The notes under the pieces are model-generated. The model ran no database searches, was not told where the DNA came from, and was given only the letters and a program-made list of their open reading frames with translations. DNA of 26,241 nt from the NCBI GenBank assembly GCA_945875935.1, contig CAMCNE010000024.1, positions 1 to 26,241 of the forward strand. The letters run 5' to 3'. The position numbers and the translations under genes were made by a program. Source of the DNA: Bordetella parapertussis (GTDB lineage: Bacteria; Pseudomonadota; Gammaproteobacteria; Burkholderiales; Burkholderiaceae_C). Position 1 is the stretch's first letter. The number at the start of each line of letters is the position of its first letter. This document shows, in pieces, positions 7,096-14,742 of this stretch.

Positions 7096-9861
7096 ATGAT
7101 GCACCGTCGCCCCGAAGACGCCTCGCCGCACCGGGGCACCGTGCGCCGCAGTGGGCTGCGTTGGGCCGTGGCCGTCGCGATTGCCGTTTCGGTGGCGGCC
7201 TTGAACATGTTGGCCTGGCGCGCGCTGAACCCGCCGTTGCCTGTGCCCGATGCGCCAGCACGCGTGGGCGGGCTGGCCTACAACACCTTCCAGCGTTGGG
7301 ACAGCCCGCTGAGCAAGGTCTACCCGAACACCACCGAGATCGAAGCCGACATGCGGCTGCTGGCCGGCACCACGCAACGGCTGCGCACCTACAGCGCCAG
7401 CGAGTTCCCGGCGCTGCCAGCGCTGGCGCAACAGCATGGACTGAAGCTGGCGCTGGGTGTCTGGTTGGACACGGAGGCCGACTCGAACGAGCGCGAAATT
7501 CGCGCCGCCATGGAGACCGTGCGCCGCCACGGGAACGTCGAGCGCGTGATCGCAGGCAACGAGACACAGTTGCACCGCAAGCTGAGCCCGACTCAGCTGT
7601 ACGCGACGCTCGATCGCCTGCGCGCTGCCTTGACGGTGCCAGTGTCCACCGCCGAGCCCTGGCATGTCTGGGTCTATCAACCCGAACTGGCGCGGCATGT
7701 CGACTTCATTACCGTGCACTTGCTGCCGTACTGGGAAGGCGTGTCGGTCAAGGACGCGGTCGAAGACTCGCTGCAGCGCTACCGCATGGTGCGCGAGCGG
7801 CACCCGCACAAGCCCGTCGTCATCGGCGAGATCGGCTGGCCAAGTGGCGGCGACACCGTGCGCTCGGCCGAAGCCACGCCCGCCAACCAGGCGGCTTTCT
7901 TGCGCGAGTTCGTTGCGCGCGCGGCGGCTTTGAAGCTTGACTACTACCTGATGGAAGCCGTGGACCAGCCGTGGAAACGTGCCACCGAAGGCCGGGTGGG
8001 TGCTTTCTGGGGCCTGCGCGACGCATGGCGCGAGCCCAAGTTCGAGTTCAGCGGGCCGGTCTATGCCGACCCCTATTGGTTCGGCAAGGCCGCGCTTTCA
8101 TCGATCATCGCGCTGGCGGCGCTGCTGCCCTTCTTGCTGCGCTTCGCCACGCTGCGGCTGCCCGGGCGCATCACCTTCGCGCTGGCCTTGCAGGCCGTGG
8201 CGTCGTTCGTGGTCCTGCTGGCCGCGCTGCCGCTGGACCAGTACCTGCGGACCTGGGATGTCGTGCTGCTGATGTGGCTGGTGCCTGCGCTGGCGCTGAT
8301 GGGCGCGATTTTGCTGGCCCAGGTGTTCGAGTTTGCGGAGCTGTTCTGGGACGGCAGCCTCAGCGAGCGGGCCGCGCCGCGGCCCTTGCCGTCCCACGAG
8401 CCAGCGCCCTTCGTCAGCGTCCACCTGGCCTGCTGCAACGAGCCGCCCGAGATGGTCATCGAGACCATCAATGGCCTGCTCGAGCTGGACTGGCCCGTAT
8501 TCGAGGTGCTGGTGGTCGACAACAACACCAGCGACGCGTCGCGCTGGCAACCGGTTCGCGACCATGTCGAGGCCATACAGGCTCGGTCGCGCCGCGATGC
8601 ACAGGCCGCCTTGCAGGTGCGTTTCTTCCACCTGCCGAGTTGGCCCGGCTACAAGGCCGGCGCGCTGAATTTCGCCCTTGAGCACACGCACGCGAGCGCA
8701 GCGTGGGTTGCAGTAGTCGATGCCGACTACTTGGTGGCGAAGAACTGGTTGCGCGATCTCGGCGGCTGGCTGCACGACGGCCGGGTCGGCGCCGTGCAGT
8801 CCCCGCAGGCCCACCGAGATTGGGGTGCGCGCAGGCTGCACCGCATGATGAATTGGGAGTACGACGGCTTCTTTCGAATCGGGATGCACCACCGCCACGA
8901 GCGTGGCGCCGTCGTGCAGCACGGCACGATGACCTTGGTCAGGGCTTCAGCGTTGCGCGCGCTGCAGGGCTGGGCTACGGAGTGCATCTGCGAGGACACC
9001 GAACTCGGCCTGCGGCTGTTGCAGCAGCGCTACCGCGTGGTGTACGTCGATCGGGTGCTGGGCACCGGGCTGCTGCCCAGCGACTTCGGCGCTTATCAGC
9101 GGCAGCGCCGCCGCTGGGCGCAGGGCGGGATGCAGATCCTGCGGCGCCACGTGCGCGGGCTGATCGGGTTGGAACGTGCGGGCGCGGTGCCGGCAGGGGC
9201 TGTGGCCGGCTCGCGGCCTGGCCTGACGACGAGCCAGCGCTACCACTTTCTGGCGGGCTGGCTGCCGTGGATCGGCGACGGGCTGCACCTGCTGTTCAGC
9301 GGGGCCGCGATGGGGTGGACGCTGGGCGTGCTGGCGGCCCCTCAACTGTTCGGGCTGCCGATCGGATTGTTCGTGGTGCCGTTGGCGGTGTTTTTCTTCA
9401 CGCGCTTGCTGCTGGTGCCCCTGATGTACGCGCGCCGCGTTCCCTGCCCGAAGGCCGACATCGTCGGCGCAGCCTGGGCTGGCATGGCGCTGTCGCACAG
9501 CATCGCGCGCGGCGTGCTCGCTGGCCTCGGCCGGCGGGGTGCGGTCTTCGAGGTCACGCGCAAGGGCCCGGCGGCCGCACGGCCTGCTCGCGCCGGCGTC
9601 GCATGGTCCACGGTGCGCGAGGAAGCCGCCCTGCTGCTGGGCCTGGGGGTGTGCATCGTCGCGCTGCTGCTGCAGCCAGGCCAGAGCGACCCTGCGCTGC
9701 CCGGCTGGCTGTTGGTGCTGGTGCTGCAGGCCATCCCCTATGCCGCCGCCTTGGGTTGCGCGCTGCTGGACCGCGCGGGCAGCAGGTTGGGCCGTCAGCC
9801 AAGCGCGGCGCGCCAAGGCGCGTCCCACCCGGCCTGGGACGCCGCGCCGCCTGGCGCCTGA
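7096..9861 (+). CDS. GH17-GT2 fusion, NdvB-like beta-glucan synthase
   Basis: This 921-residue inner-membrane protein builds and rearranges a beta-glucan. A membrane anchor (about 21-41) is followed by a GH17 domain (about 57-325) with E156 in AGNET and E245 in GEIGWPS. Two to three membrane segments follow (333-412). A processive GT2 domain (about 438-690) has DxD at D542/D544 (VDADY), ED at E633/D634 (CEDTELG) and Q670xxRW. The C-terminus has several more membrane helices. This is the architecture of Pseudomonas NdvB and rhizobial cyclic beta-glucan synthases. The start is the first of two tandem ATGs at 7096, after AAGGGACGG; the frame upstream of it is antisense to the GH17 gene. The product is probably a periplasmic beta-1,3 (1,6) glucan; linkage and cyclisation cannot be read from sequence. 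Confidence 0.88.
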   Translation: MMHRRPEDASPHRGTVRRSGLRWAVAVAIAVSVAALNMLAWRALNPPLPVPDAPARVGGLAYNTFQRWDSPLSKVYPNTTEIEADMRLLAGTTQRLRTYSASEFPALPALAQQHGLKLALGVWLDTEADSNEREIRAAMETVRRHGNVERVIAGNETQLHRKLSPTQLYATLDRLRAALTVPVSTAEPWHVWVYQPELARHVDFITVHLLPYWEGVSVKDAVEDSLQRYRMVRERHPHKPVVIGEIGWPSGGDTVRSAEATPANQAAFLREFVARAAALKLDYYLMEAVDQPWKRATEGRVGAFWGLRDAWREPKFEFSGPVYADPYWFGKAALSSIIALAALLPFLLRFATLRLPGRITFALALQAVASFVVLLAALPLDQYLRTWDVVLLMWLVPALALMGAILLAQVFEFAELFWDGSLSERAAPRPLPSHEPAPFVSVHLACCNEPPEMVIETINGLLELDWPVFEVLVVDNNTSDASRWQPVRDHVEAIQARSRRDAQAALQVRFFHLPSWPGYKAGALNFALEHTHASAAWVAVVDADYLVAKNWLRDLGGWLHDGRVGAVQSPQAHRDWGARRLHRMMNWEYDGFFRIGMHHRHERGAVVQHGTMTLVRASALRALQGWATECICEDTELGLRLLQQRYRVVYVDRVLGTGLLPSDFGAYQRQRRRWAQGGMQILRRHVRGLIGLERAGAVPAGAVAGSRPGLTTSQRYHFLAGWLPWIGDGLHLLFSGAAMGWTLGVLAAPQLFGLPIGLFVVPLAVFFFTRLLLVPLMYARRVPCPKADIVGAAWAGMALSHSIARGVLAGLGRRGAVFEVTRKGPAAARPARAGVAWSTVREEAALLLGLGVCIVALLLQPGQSDPALPGWLLVLVLQAIPYAAALGCALLDRAGSRLGRQPSAARQGASHPAWDAAPPGA

Positions 9862-9982
9862 ACGGCGTGAGCTGCAAGAAACCACTGCGGTGGCACGACA
9901 AAGTGCGTGCGCCATTTGTCAACGACCGCTTCAGAGCCGACACTCAATCCATCCCATGACCTTCAAACCGCCAGGAAACGCA

Positions 9983-10366
9983 ATGACCCACTGGATTCGC
10001 TCCTTGATTGCCACGTCGCTGCTCGCTGCCGTCACCCTGGCGCAGGCCCTGACGATCGTCCCGTACACGCCGCAGGCACTGGCCACGGCCCAGAAGGCCG
10101 GACAGCCGGTGGCGGTGCACTTCCATGCCGAGTGGTGCCCCACCTGCAAGCTGCAGGAAAAGGCTTTGAACCAGATGGTGGCCGAGCCGGGGCTCGACAT
10201 CACCGTGTTGGTGGCCGACTACGACAAGGAAAAGGACCTGCGCAAGTCGATGAATGTGCGCACCCAGTCGACGTTGGTGGTTTTCAAGGGTACCGAGGAG
10301 AAGGCCAGGCTGGCCGGCGAGACTTCGCCCGACAAGATCCGCAGCGCATTGAAGTCCGCGCTCTGA
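9983..10366 (+). CDS. Periplasmic thioredoxin-family protein
   Basis: The 127-residue protein has a signal peptide (hydrophobic 8-20, cleavage probably near AQA) and a single thioredoxin domain with the redox pair C52/C55 in EWCPTCK. A cis-Pro loop is not in the usual TxP form; TQSTLVVF occupies that place. The start at ATG 9983 is preceded by AGGAAA, while the frame open further upstream is antisense noise. It lies 37 bp before a CcdA-type gene, and the pair resembles a split DsbD in which CcdA passes electrons from cytoplasmic thioredoxin to this protein. The target is unknown: disulfide reduction, cytochrome c maturation, or reduction linked to the following transporter operon. Confidence 0.85.
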   Translation: MTHWIRSLIATSLLAAVTLAQALTIVPYTPQALATAQKAGQPVAVHFHAEWCPTCKLQEKALNQMVAEPGLDITVLVADYDKEKDLRKSMNVRTQSTLVVFKGTEEKARLAGETSPDKIRSALKSAL

Positions 10367-10403
10367 CCCGCATGCGCCAACTCGCGCAAGGGGACGACCT
10401 CCC

Positions 10404-11132
10404 ATGTCAGTAACGCTTGCACAACTCGGCCTGAGCATGGCCGCGGGCAGCCTGACCACGCTGAGTCCCTGCGTGTTTCCGCTGCTGCCGCTGGTGCTGG
10501 GCGGCGCGCTGCAGGCCAACCGGCTGGCGCCAGTAGCGTTGGGCATCGGCATGGCCGCATCGTTCGCCGCGATCGGCATGGTTGTCGGTGCCGCCGGCCC
10601 GGCGCTGGGACTGGACAGCGACCATGTGCGTATTGCCGGCGCGTTGTTGTTGGTGGCCTTCGCAGTGGTGATGCTGGTGCCGGCCTGGAGCGAGCGCTTC
10701 ACCCAGTGGATGACGCCACTGGCAACCGGAGCCAACGCCGCATCGTCGCGGCTGTCGGGCGGCTCGCTGGGCAGCGCGCTGATGCTCGGCGCGGTGCTGG
10801 GCCTGGTGTGGAGCCCTTGTTCGGGGCCGCTGCTGGCCTCGGCGCTGACGCTGGTCGCCAGTGAAGGCGGTGTGGCGCGCGGCGGCCTGATTCTGGGCGT
10901 GTTCGGAGTGGGCGCGGCCATTCCGCTGGTCGCGGTGGCCTATGCCTCGCGCGCCGGCTTCACCCGCGCCCGGGGCTGGGTGCTGGGCCACATCGACCGC
11001 ATCAAGACGGTGTTCGCTGTGCTGCTGGGCGGCATGGGTCTGCTGATTCTGACCGGCGCAGACAAGTGGCTGGAGGCGCGGGTCAACCACTGGCTGCCTG
11101 ACAGCTGGCTGAAGCTGACGGTGCTTTTCTGA
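10404..11132 (+). CDS. CcdA/DsbD-type transmembrane electron transporter
   Basis: The 242-residue integral membrane protein has about six hydrophobic segments. The two redox cysteines of the CcdA family are in the expected settings: C23 in LSPCVFPLLP and C139 in WSPCSGPLL. CcdA carries reducing equivalents across the inner membrane to periplasmic thioredoxin-like proteins. AAGGGGACGA precedes the ATG. The periplasmic thioredoxin just upstream is its obvious partner. It lacks the periplasmic domains of full DsbD, so the two genes together replace them. No cytochrome c biogenesis genes are nearby, so the ccdA symbol is not forced. Confidence 0.88.
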   Translation: MSVTLAQLGLSMAAGSLTTLSPCVFPLLPLVLGGALQANRLAPVALGIGMAASFAAIGMVVGAAGPALGLDSDHVRIAGALLLVAFAVVMLVPAWSERFTQWMTPLATGANAASSRLSGGSLGSALMLGAVLGLVWSPCSGPLLASALTLVASEGGVARGGLILGVFGVGAAIPLVAVAYASRAGFTRARGWVLGHIDRIKTVFAVLLGGMGLLILTGADKWLEARVNHWLPDSWLKLTVLF

Positions 11133-11336
11133 CGCCCGTGCTGCAACGTGGGCTTGGCCAGGTCGATGCCGATCAGCCACTTCCGGAAGGCGATATGCAC
11201 CTCGCGTTGTTCAGGGCAACGCCAGACCCAAATACCTTCTCAGCGCCCTGCGGCTAGAGTTCAATTTGATGACGCACCGACCGGTGCGCGCCAAGCTCCT
11301 CTCGATGCTCTCCCCCCAACTCCCAAAGGTCTTGCC
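11133..11336. other. Non-coding gap before the transporter operon
   Basis: These 204 bases separate the CcdA gene from the selenate-type binding protein and should hold the operon promoter. I see no convincing -10/-35 pair. The longer frame open upstream of the binding-protein ATG shows no signal peptide or known domain. Confidence 0.4.
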
Positions 11337-12203
11337 ATGCTCAGCCTGTCCCCCTCTCGCAACCTCAAGGCGCTGCTCACCTGCGCCGTGCTCACGTTCG
11401 CCAGCTTGAGCCATGCCCAGCAGGTGCTTCGCGTCACCACCATCCCGGAGGAAGCGGCCACCGAACAGGTGCGCAAGTTCACCCCGTTGGCCGCCTACCT
11501 GGAAAAGAAGCTGGGCATGAAGGTCGAGTTCACGCCGGTCAGCGACTACCCGGCGGCGGTCGAGGCGCTGGTCAACAAAAAGGTCGACTTGGTCTGGTTC
11601 GGCGGCTTCACCTACGTGCAGGCGCAGTTGCGCTCGGGCGGCAAGATCATTCCCATCGCGCAGCGCGAGGAAGACACCAAGTTTCAGTCGGTGTTCATCG
11701 CCAAGACCGATTCGGGCATCAAGACGCTGGCCGACATGAAGGGCAAGCAGGTCAGCTTCGGCTCGCAAAGCAGCACATCGGGCCACCTGATGCCGCGCAG
11801 CAACCTGCTGAACGCTGGCATCGACCCGGAGAAGGATTTCAAGCGCGTCGCCTACAGCGGCGCGCACGATGCGACCATCGCCTCGGTGGTCAGCGGCAAG
11901 GTCGATGCGGCGGCGCTGGACATCACGGTGTGGCGCAAGTTTGTGGCCGAAAACAAGGTCAACACCAATGAGGTCGACGTGTTCTTCACCACGCCGCCTT
12001 TCTACAACTACAACTGGTCGGTCCACGCCGACATGCCGGCCGAGTTGCGCAACAAGGTGCAAAAAGCGCTGCTGGACCTGGACCCGTCCACGCCCGAGGG
12101 CAAGGAGATCCTCCAGCTGAACCGCGCCACACGCTACATCCCGACCTCACCCGACAACTACAAAGCCATCGAAGCCGCCGGCCGCAGCTCCGGGCTGATT
12201 TGA
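11337..12203 (+). CDS. Putative selenate ABC transporter substrate-binding protein (PhnD-like)
   Basis: This 288-residue periplasmic binding protein has a Sec signal peptide (hydrophobic 9-24, cleavage at SHAQQ) and a PhnD/phosphonate-binding fold. Characteristic segments are VTTIPEEAATEQ, GMKVEFTPVSDYP, LVWFGGFTYVQA, FGSQSSTSGHLMPR and RVAYSGAHDATIASV. From memory of the families, these match the PhnD branch named putative selenate ABC transporter substrate-binding protein (TIGR04553) better than true phosphonate-binding PhnD. It opens a five-gene operon with ATPase, two permeases and an ATP-grasp enzyme. The start is ATG 11337, which gives the complete signal peptide. The selenium substrate is a family-level prediction from genomic context, strengthened here by the sen genes at the left end. 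Confidence 0.82.
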   Translation: MLSLSPSRNLKALLTCAVLTFASLSHAQQVLRVTTIPEEAATEQVRKFTPLAAYLEKKLGMKVEFTPVSDYPAAVEALVNKKVDLVWFGGFTYVQAQLRSGGKIIPIAQREEDTKFQSVFIAKTDSGIKTLADMKGKQVSFGSQSSTSGHLMPRSNLLNAGIDPEKDFKRVAYSGAHDATIASVVSGKVDAAALDITVWRKFVAENKVNTNEVDVFFTTPPFYNYNWSVHADMPAELRNKVQKALLDLDPSTPEGKEILQLNRATRYIPTSPDNYKAIEAAGRSSGLI

Positions 12204-12213
12204 GCCGCGCCGC

Positions 12214-13047
12214 TTGAAGATCGAGCTTCGCGGGGTGGCCGTTTGCCACCCTGCCGCACGGGCGGGTGCGCTCGCTCTGCAGCCGCTGAACCTGCAGGTC
12301 GCCGCCGGCGAACAGCTGGCGGTGATCGGCCCATCGGGCGCCGGCAAGACCACGCTTTTGCAAGCCATGGCCTGTGCGTTACCGCCGCGCTCGGGCATGC
12401 TGCGGCTGGACGGGCAGGACCCGTGGGCGCTGCCACGGCGCGATCTGCAGCGTCTGCGCGGCCGGCTGTTTCTGGCGCCGCAGGTGCCGCCGCTGCCGCC
12501 GCGCCAGCGCGTGGTCACCTCGGTGCTGGCCGGCCGGCTGCCGGCGATGAGCCTGCTCGCCAGCCTGCGCTCGCTGTTCTATCCGCAGGACATTCCGGCG
12601 GCGTACGACGCGCTGCGGCGCTTCGACCTGGACGACAAGCTGTTCGAGCGCGTCGACCGACTGTCCGGCGGCGAACGCCAGCGCGTGGGCTTGGCGCGCG
12701 CGCTGCTGGCCCCCGCGAGCCTGTGGCTGGTCGACGAGCCGCTGTCGGCGCTGGACCCGACACGCGCGCAGCAGGCACTGGCCACGCTGCTGCAACAGGC
12801 GCGCGAACGCGGCGTCACGCTGGTGGCCACGCTGCACCAGGTGGACGCAGCGCTGGCGCACTTTCCGCGCATCGTCGGCCTGCGCGAAGGCGTGCTGGTC
12901 TTCGACCTGCCCGCCGCCGAAGTCGACCGCGACCGGCTGGCCCAGCTGTATGCCCAGCACGAATTTGAGCTGCAGGCCGACGCCACCGCGCTCACCGAAG
13001 AGCAACCACCGCAGCCGACCCCGCCGGTGGTGATGCATTGCCGATGA
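12214..13047 (+). CDS. ABC transporter ATP-binding protein (PhnC-like)
   Basis: The 277-residue ATPase energises the import system. It shows Walker A GPSGAGKT (39-46), signature LSGGE (150-154), Walker B LWLVDEP (170-176) and the switch histidine H208 (TLHQVD). The start is a TTG at 12214, 10 bases after the binding-protein stop; no ATG lies near the conserved N-terminus. The C-terminal tail after about 250 is longer than usual and ends in a proline-rich stretch. Gene order (binding protein, ATPase, two permeases) is that of phosphonate-type importers, so the substrate should be a small oxyanion, probably containing selenium. Confidence 0.9.
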   Translation: MKIELRGVAVCHPAARAGALALQPLNLQVAAGEQLAVIGPSGAGKTTLLQAMACALPPRSGMLRLDGQDPWALPRRDLQRLRGRLFLAPQVPPLPPRQRVVTSVLAGRLPAMSLLASLRSLFYPQDIPAAYDALRRFDLDDKLFERVDRLSGGERQRVGLARALLAPASLWLVDEPLSALDPTRAQQALATLLQQARERGVTLVATLHQVDAALAHFPRIVGLREGVLVFDLPAAEVDRDRLAQLYAQHEFELQADATALTEEQPPQPTPPVVMHCR

Positions 13048-13054
13048 GCGCCAC

Positions 13055-13906
13055 GTGAGCAGCGCCGGTGCCGCCACCCTCGGCCTGCGCGAAGCGCCGA
13101 CTCGCGACCCCGCCTGGCTCGGCCGCGTGTTCTGGGTGGGCGCCGGCCTGGTGCTGTTGTGGCCCATGCTCGTGGCCACCGAGTTCCGCCCCTGGATCCT
13201 GTTCGAAGCCTCGAACCTGAAGGTCACCGGGCAGTTCCTCGCCAGCTTCCTGCCGCCGGCGCACTCGGCCGAGTTCCTTGCCATGGTGGCGCGCGAAACC
13301 TGGCGCACGGTGGCCATCGCGACCGCCGGATTGACGCTGGCGCTGCTGCTGGCGCTGCCGCTGGCGCTGCTGTCCACGCGCGTGCTGTCGATCTCGGCCT
13401 TGTCCGGGCGCATGGCGCGCGGCCCGTTTTGGCTGCGCATGATGCTGCGCTGGTTGCTGATCGTGCTGCGCAGCGTGCCCGAGCTGGTGTGGGCGCTGGT
13501 GTTCGTACGTGTCGTCGGCCTCGGGCCCACCGCCGGCGTGCTGGCCATTGCGCTGACCTACGGCGGCATGCTCGGCAAGGTGTACGGCGAAATCCTGGAG
13601 AGCGGCGAGACGCATGCCACCGAGACGCTGCTGCGCAACGGCAGCTCGCGTGTTCAGGCCTTCTTCTACGGCCTGTTACCGCAGAACGCCGGCGAGCTGA
13701 CCAGCTACACCGTGTACCGCTGGGAATGCGCCATCCGCAGCTCGGTGGTGCTGGGCTTCGTGGGTGCCGGCGGGCTGGGCCAGCAAATGGACAACTCGAT
13801 GAAGATGTTCAACGGCGGCGAGGTGCTGACCATGCTGGCCGTGTTCGTGATGCTGGTCGCGCTGGCAGACCATGTCAGCGCCGTTTTGCGCAGGGCATTG
13901 GCATGA
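13055..13906 (+). CDS. ABC transporter permease 1 (PhnE-like)
   Basis: The 283-residue membrane permease of the BPD_transp_1/PhnE group has hydrophobic segments near 24-42, 85-107, 130-150, 155-172, 228-245 and 258-276. The cytoplasmic coupling loop is around SGETHATETLLRNGSSRVQ. It starts at a GTG (13055) 7 bases after the ATPase stop. A four-codon mini-frame (13044-13058) bridges that stop and this start. It ends in an ATGA overlap with the second permease. The two permeases are related to each other (shared RSVPELVWA/RAVPELVWA, SYTVYRWE/SYTLYRWE and VGAGGLGQ) and probably form a heterodimer. Confidence 0.88.
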   Translation: MSSAGAATLGLREAPTRDPAWLGRVFWVGAGLVLLWPMLVATEFRPWILFEASNLKVTGQFLASFLPPAHSAEFLAMVARETWRTVAIATAGLTLALLLALPLALLSTRVLSISALSGRMARGPFWLRMMLRWLLIVLRSVPELVWALVFVRVVGLGPTAGVLAIALTYGGMLGKVYGEILESGETHATETLLRNGSSRVQAFFYGLLPQNAGELTSYTVYRWECAIRSSVVLGFVGAGGLGQQMDNSMKMFNGGEVLTMLAVFVMLVALADHVSAVLRRALA

Positions 13907-14742
13907 CCTTCGAACGGCAACGCACGCCCGCGGCCAACGCGCCTTACCGGCTGCCACCGCCGCTGTTCAACGCGCGCTGCCAGGCATGCTGGTTCGTGGC
14001 GGCGGTGCTGCTGCTGGTGCTGGCCAGCTTTTGGACACTGCAGCTGCAGTGGGGCGAGTTCCTGTCACTCGACGCGCTTCGCAGCATGGGGCGCTTCCTG
14101 GCCGAATTCTTCCCGCCCGACACCTCGCCGGCCTTTTTGCGCAAGGTGCTGCTGGGCGCTTGGGAGACACTGGCCATGTCGGCGTTGGGCACAGCGCTGG
14201 CCGCCGCCGCAGGCCTGTTGCTGGCGTTGCCGGCCAGCCGTATTCACGAAACCGATGCGGCCCGGGCACGGGCGCCGACGCGGCTGCTTCTGAACGCGCT
14301 GCGCGCCGTTCCCGAACTGGTCTGGGCCGCGCTGCTGCTCATCTCCGCCGGACTCGGCCCCTTTGCCGGCACGCTGGCGCTGGCTGCGCACACCACCGGC
14401 GTGCTCGGACGGCTGTTCGCCGAGAGCCTGGAGAACGCGCCACCCGGGCCGGCCGCGGCCCTGCGTGCGCAGGGCGTGGGTAACGGCCGACTGTTCCTGT
14501 ACGCAACGCTGCCGCAGGTGCTGCCGCAGCTGATGAGCTACACGCTGTACCGCTGGGAGAACAACATCCGCGCCGCCGCGGTGCTGGGTGTCGTCGGCGC
14601 GGGCGGGCTGGGCCAGTTGCTGGCGTTTCACATGGGCTTGTTCCACATGGGCAAGACGGCCACCATCCTCGGCGCGATGCTGCTGCTGGTGGCGCTTGTG
14701 GATGCGCTGAGCTACGGCGCGCGCCGAGGACTGACGCGATGA
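13903..14742 (+). CDS. ABC transporter permease 2 (PhnE-like)
   Basis: The 279-residue permease is paralogous to the one before it, with matching RAVPELVWA, SYTLYRWENN and VGAGGLGQLL blocks. ATG 13903 overlaps the previous stop by ATGA, and its own stop overlaps the next ATG in the same way. The frame is open much further upstream (to 13159), but that part is a shadow of permease 1. Retaining two different permeases argues for a heterodimeric channel, unlike the single PhnE of the classic phosphonate importer. Confidence 0.88.
   Translation: MTFERQRTPAANAPYRLPPPLFNARCQACWFVAAVLLLVLASFWTLQLQWGEFLSLDALRSMGRFLAEFFPPDTSPAFLRKVLLGAWETLAMSALGTALAAAAGLLLALPASRIHETDAARARAPTRLLLNALRAVPELVWAALLLISAGLGPFAGTLALAAHTTGVLGRLFAESLENAPPGPAAALRAQGVGNGRLFLYATLPQVLPQLMSYTLYRWENNIRAAAVLGVVGAGGLGQLLAFHMGLFHMGKTATILGAMLLLVALVDALSYGARRGLTR

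Noticed and set aside
5138..7096. 652-codon plus-strand frame
   Set aside because: Lies opposite the GH17 gene, whose catalytic motifs and membrane segments are clear; the plus frame is low-complexity Gln/Arg/Pro.
7055..7567. N-terminal extension of the GH17 frame to ATG 7567
   Set aside because: Arg/Pro/Cys-rich and antisense to the GH17-GT2 gene; the true N-terminus is the signal anchor near 7054-7003.
11125..11200. Minus-strand peptide with GIDLAK reminiscent of IS110 transposases
   Set aside because: Only a six-residue resemblance, with no other transposase motif or inverted repeats.
12379..13548. 389-codon minus-strand frame, and similar long frames at 14712-16037 (minus) and 14810-16051 (plus)
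   Set aside because: All overlap transporter or ATP-grasp genes with recognisable motifs and have no protein-like features of their own.
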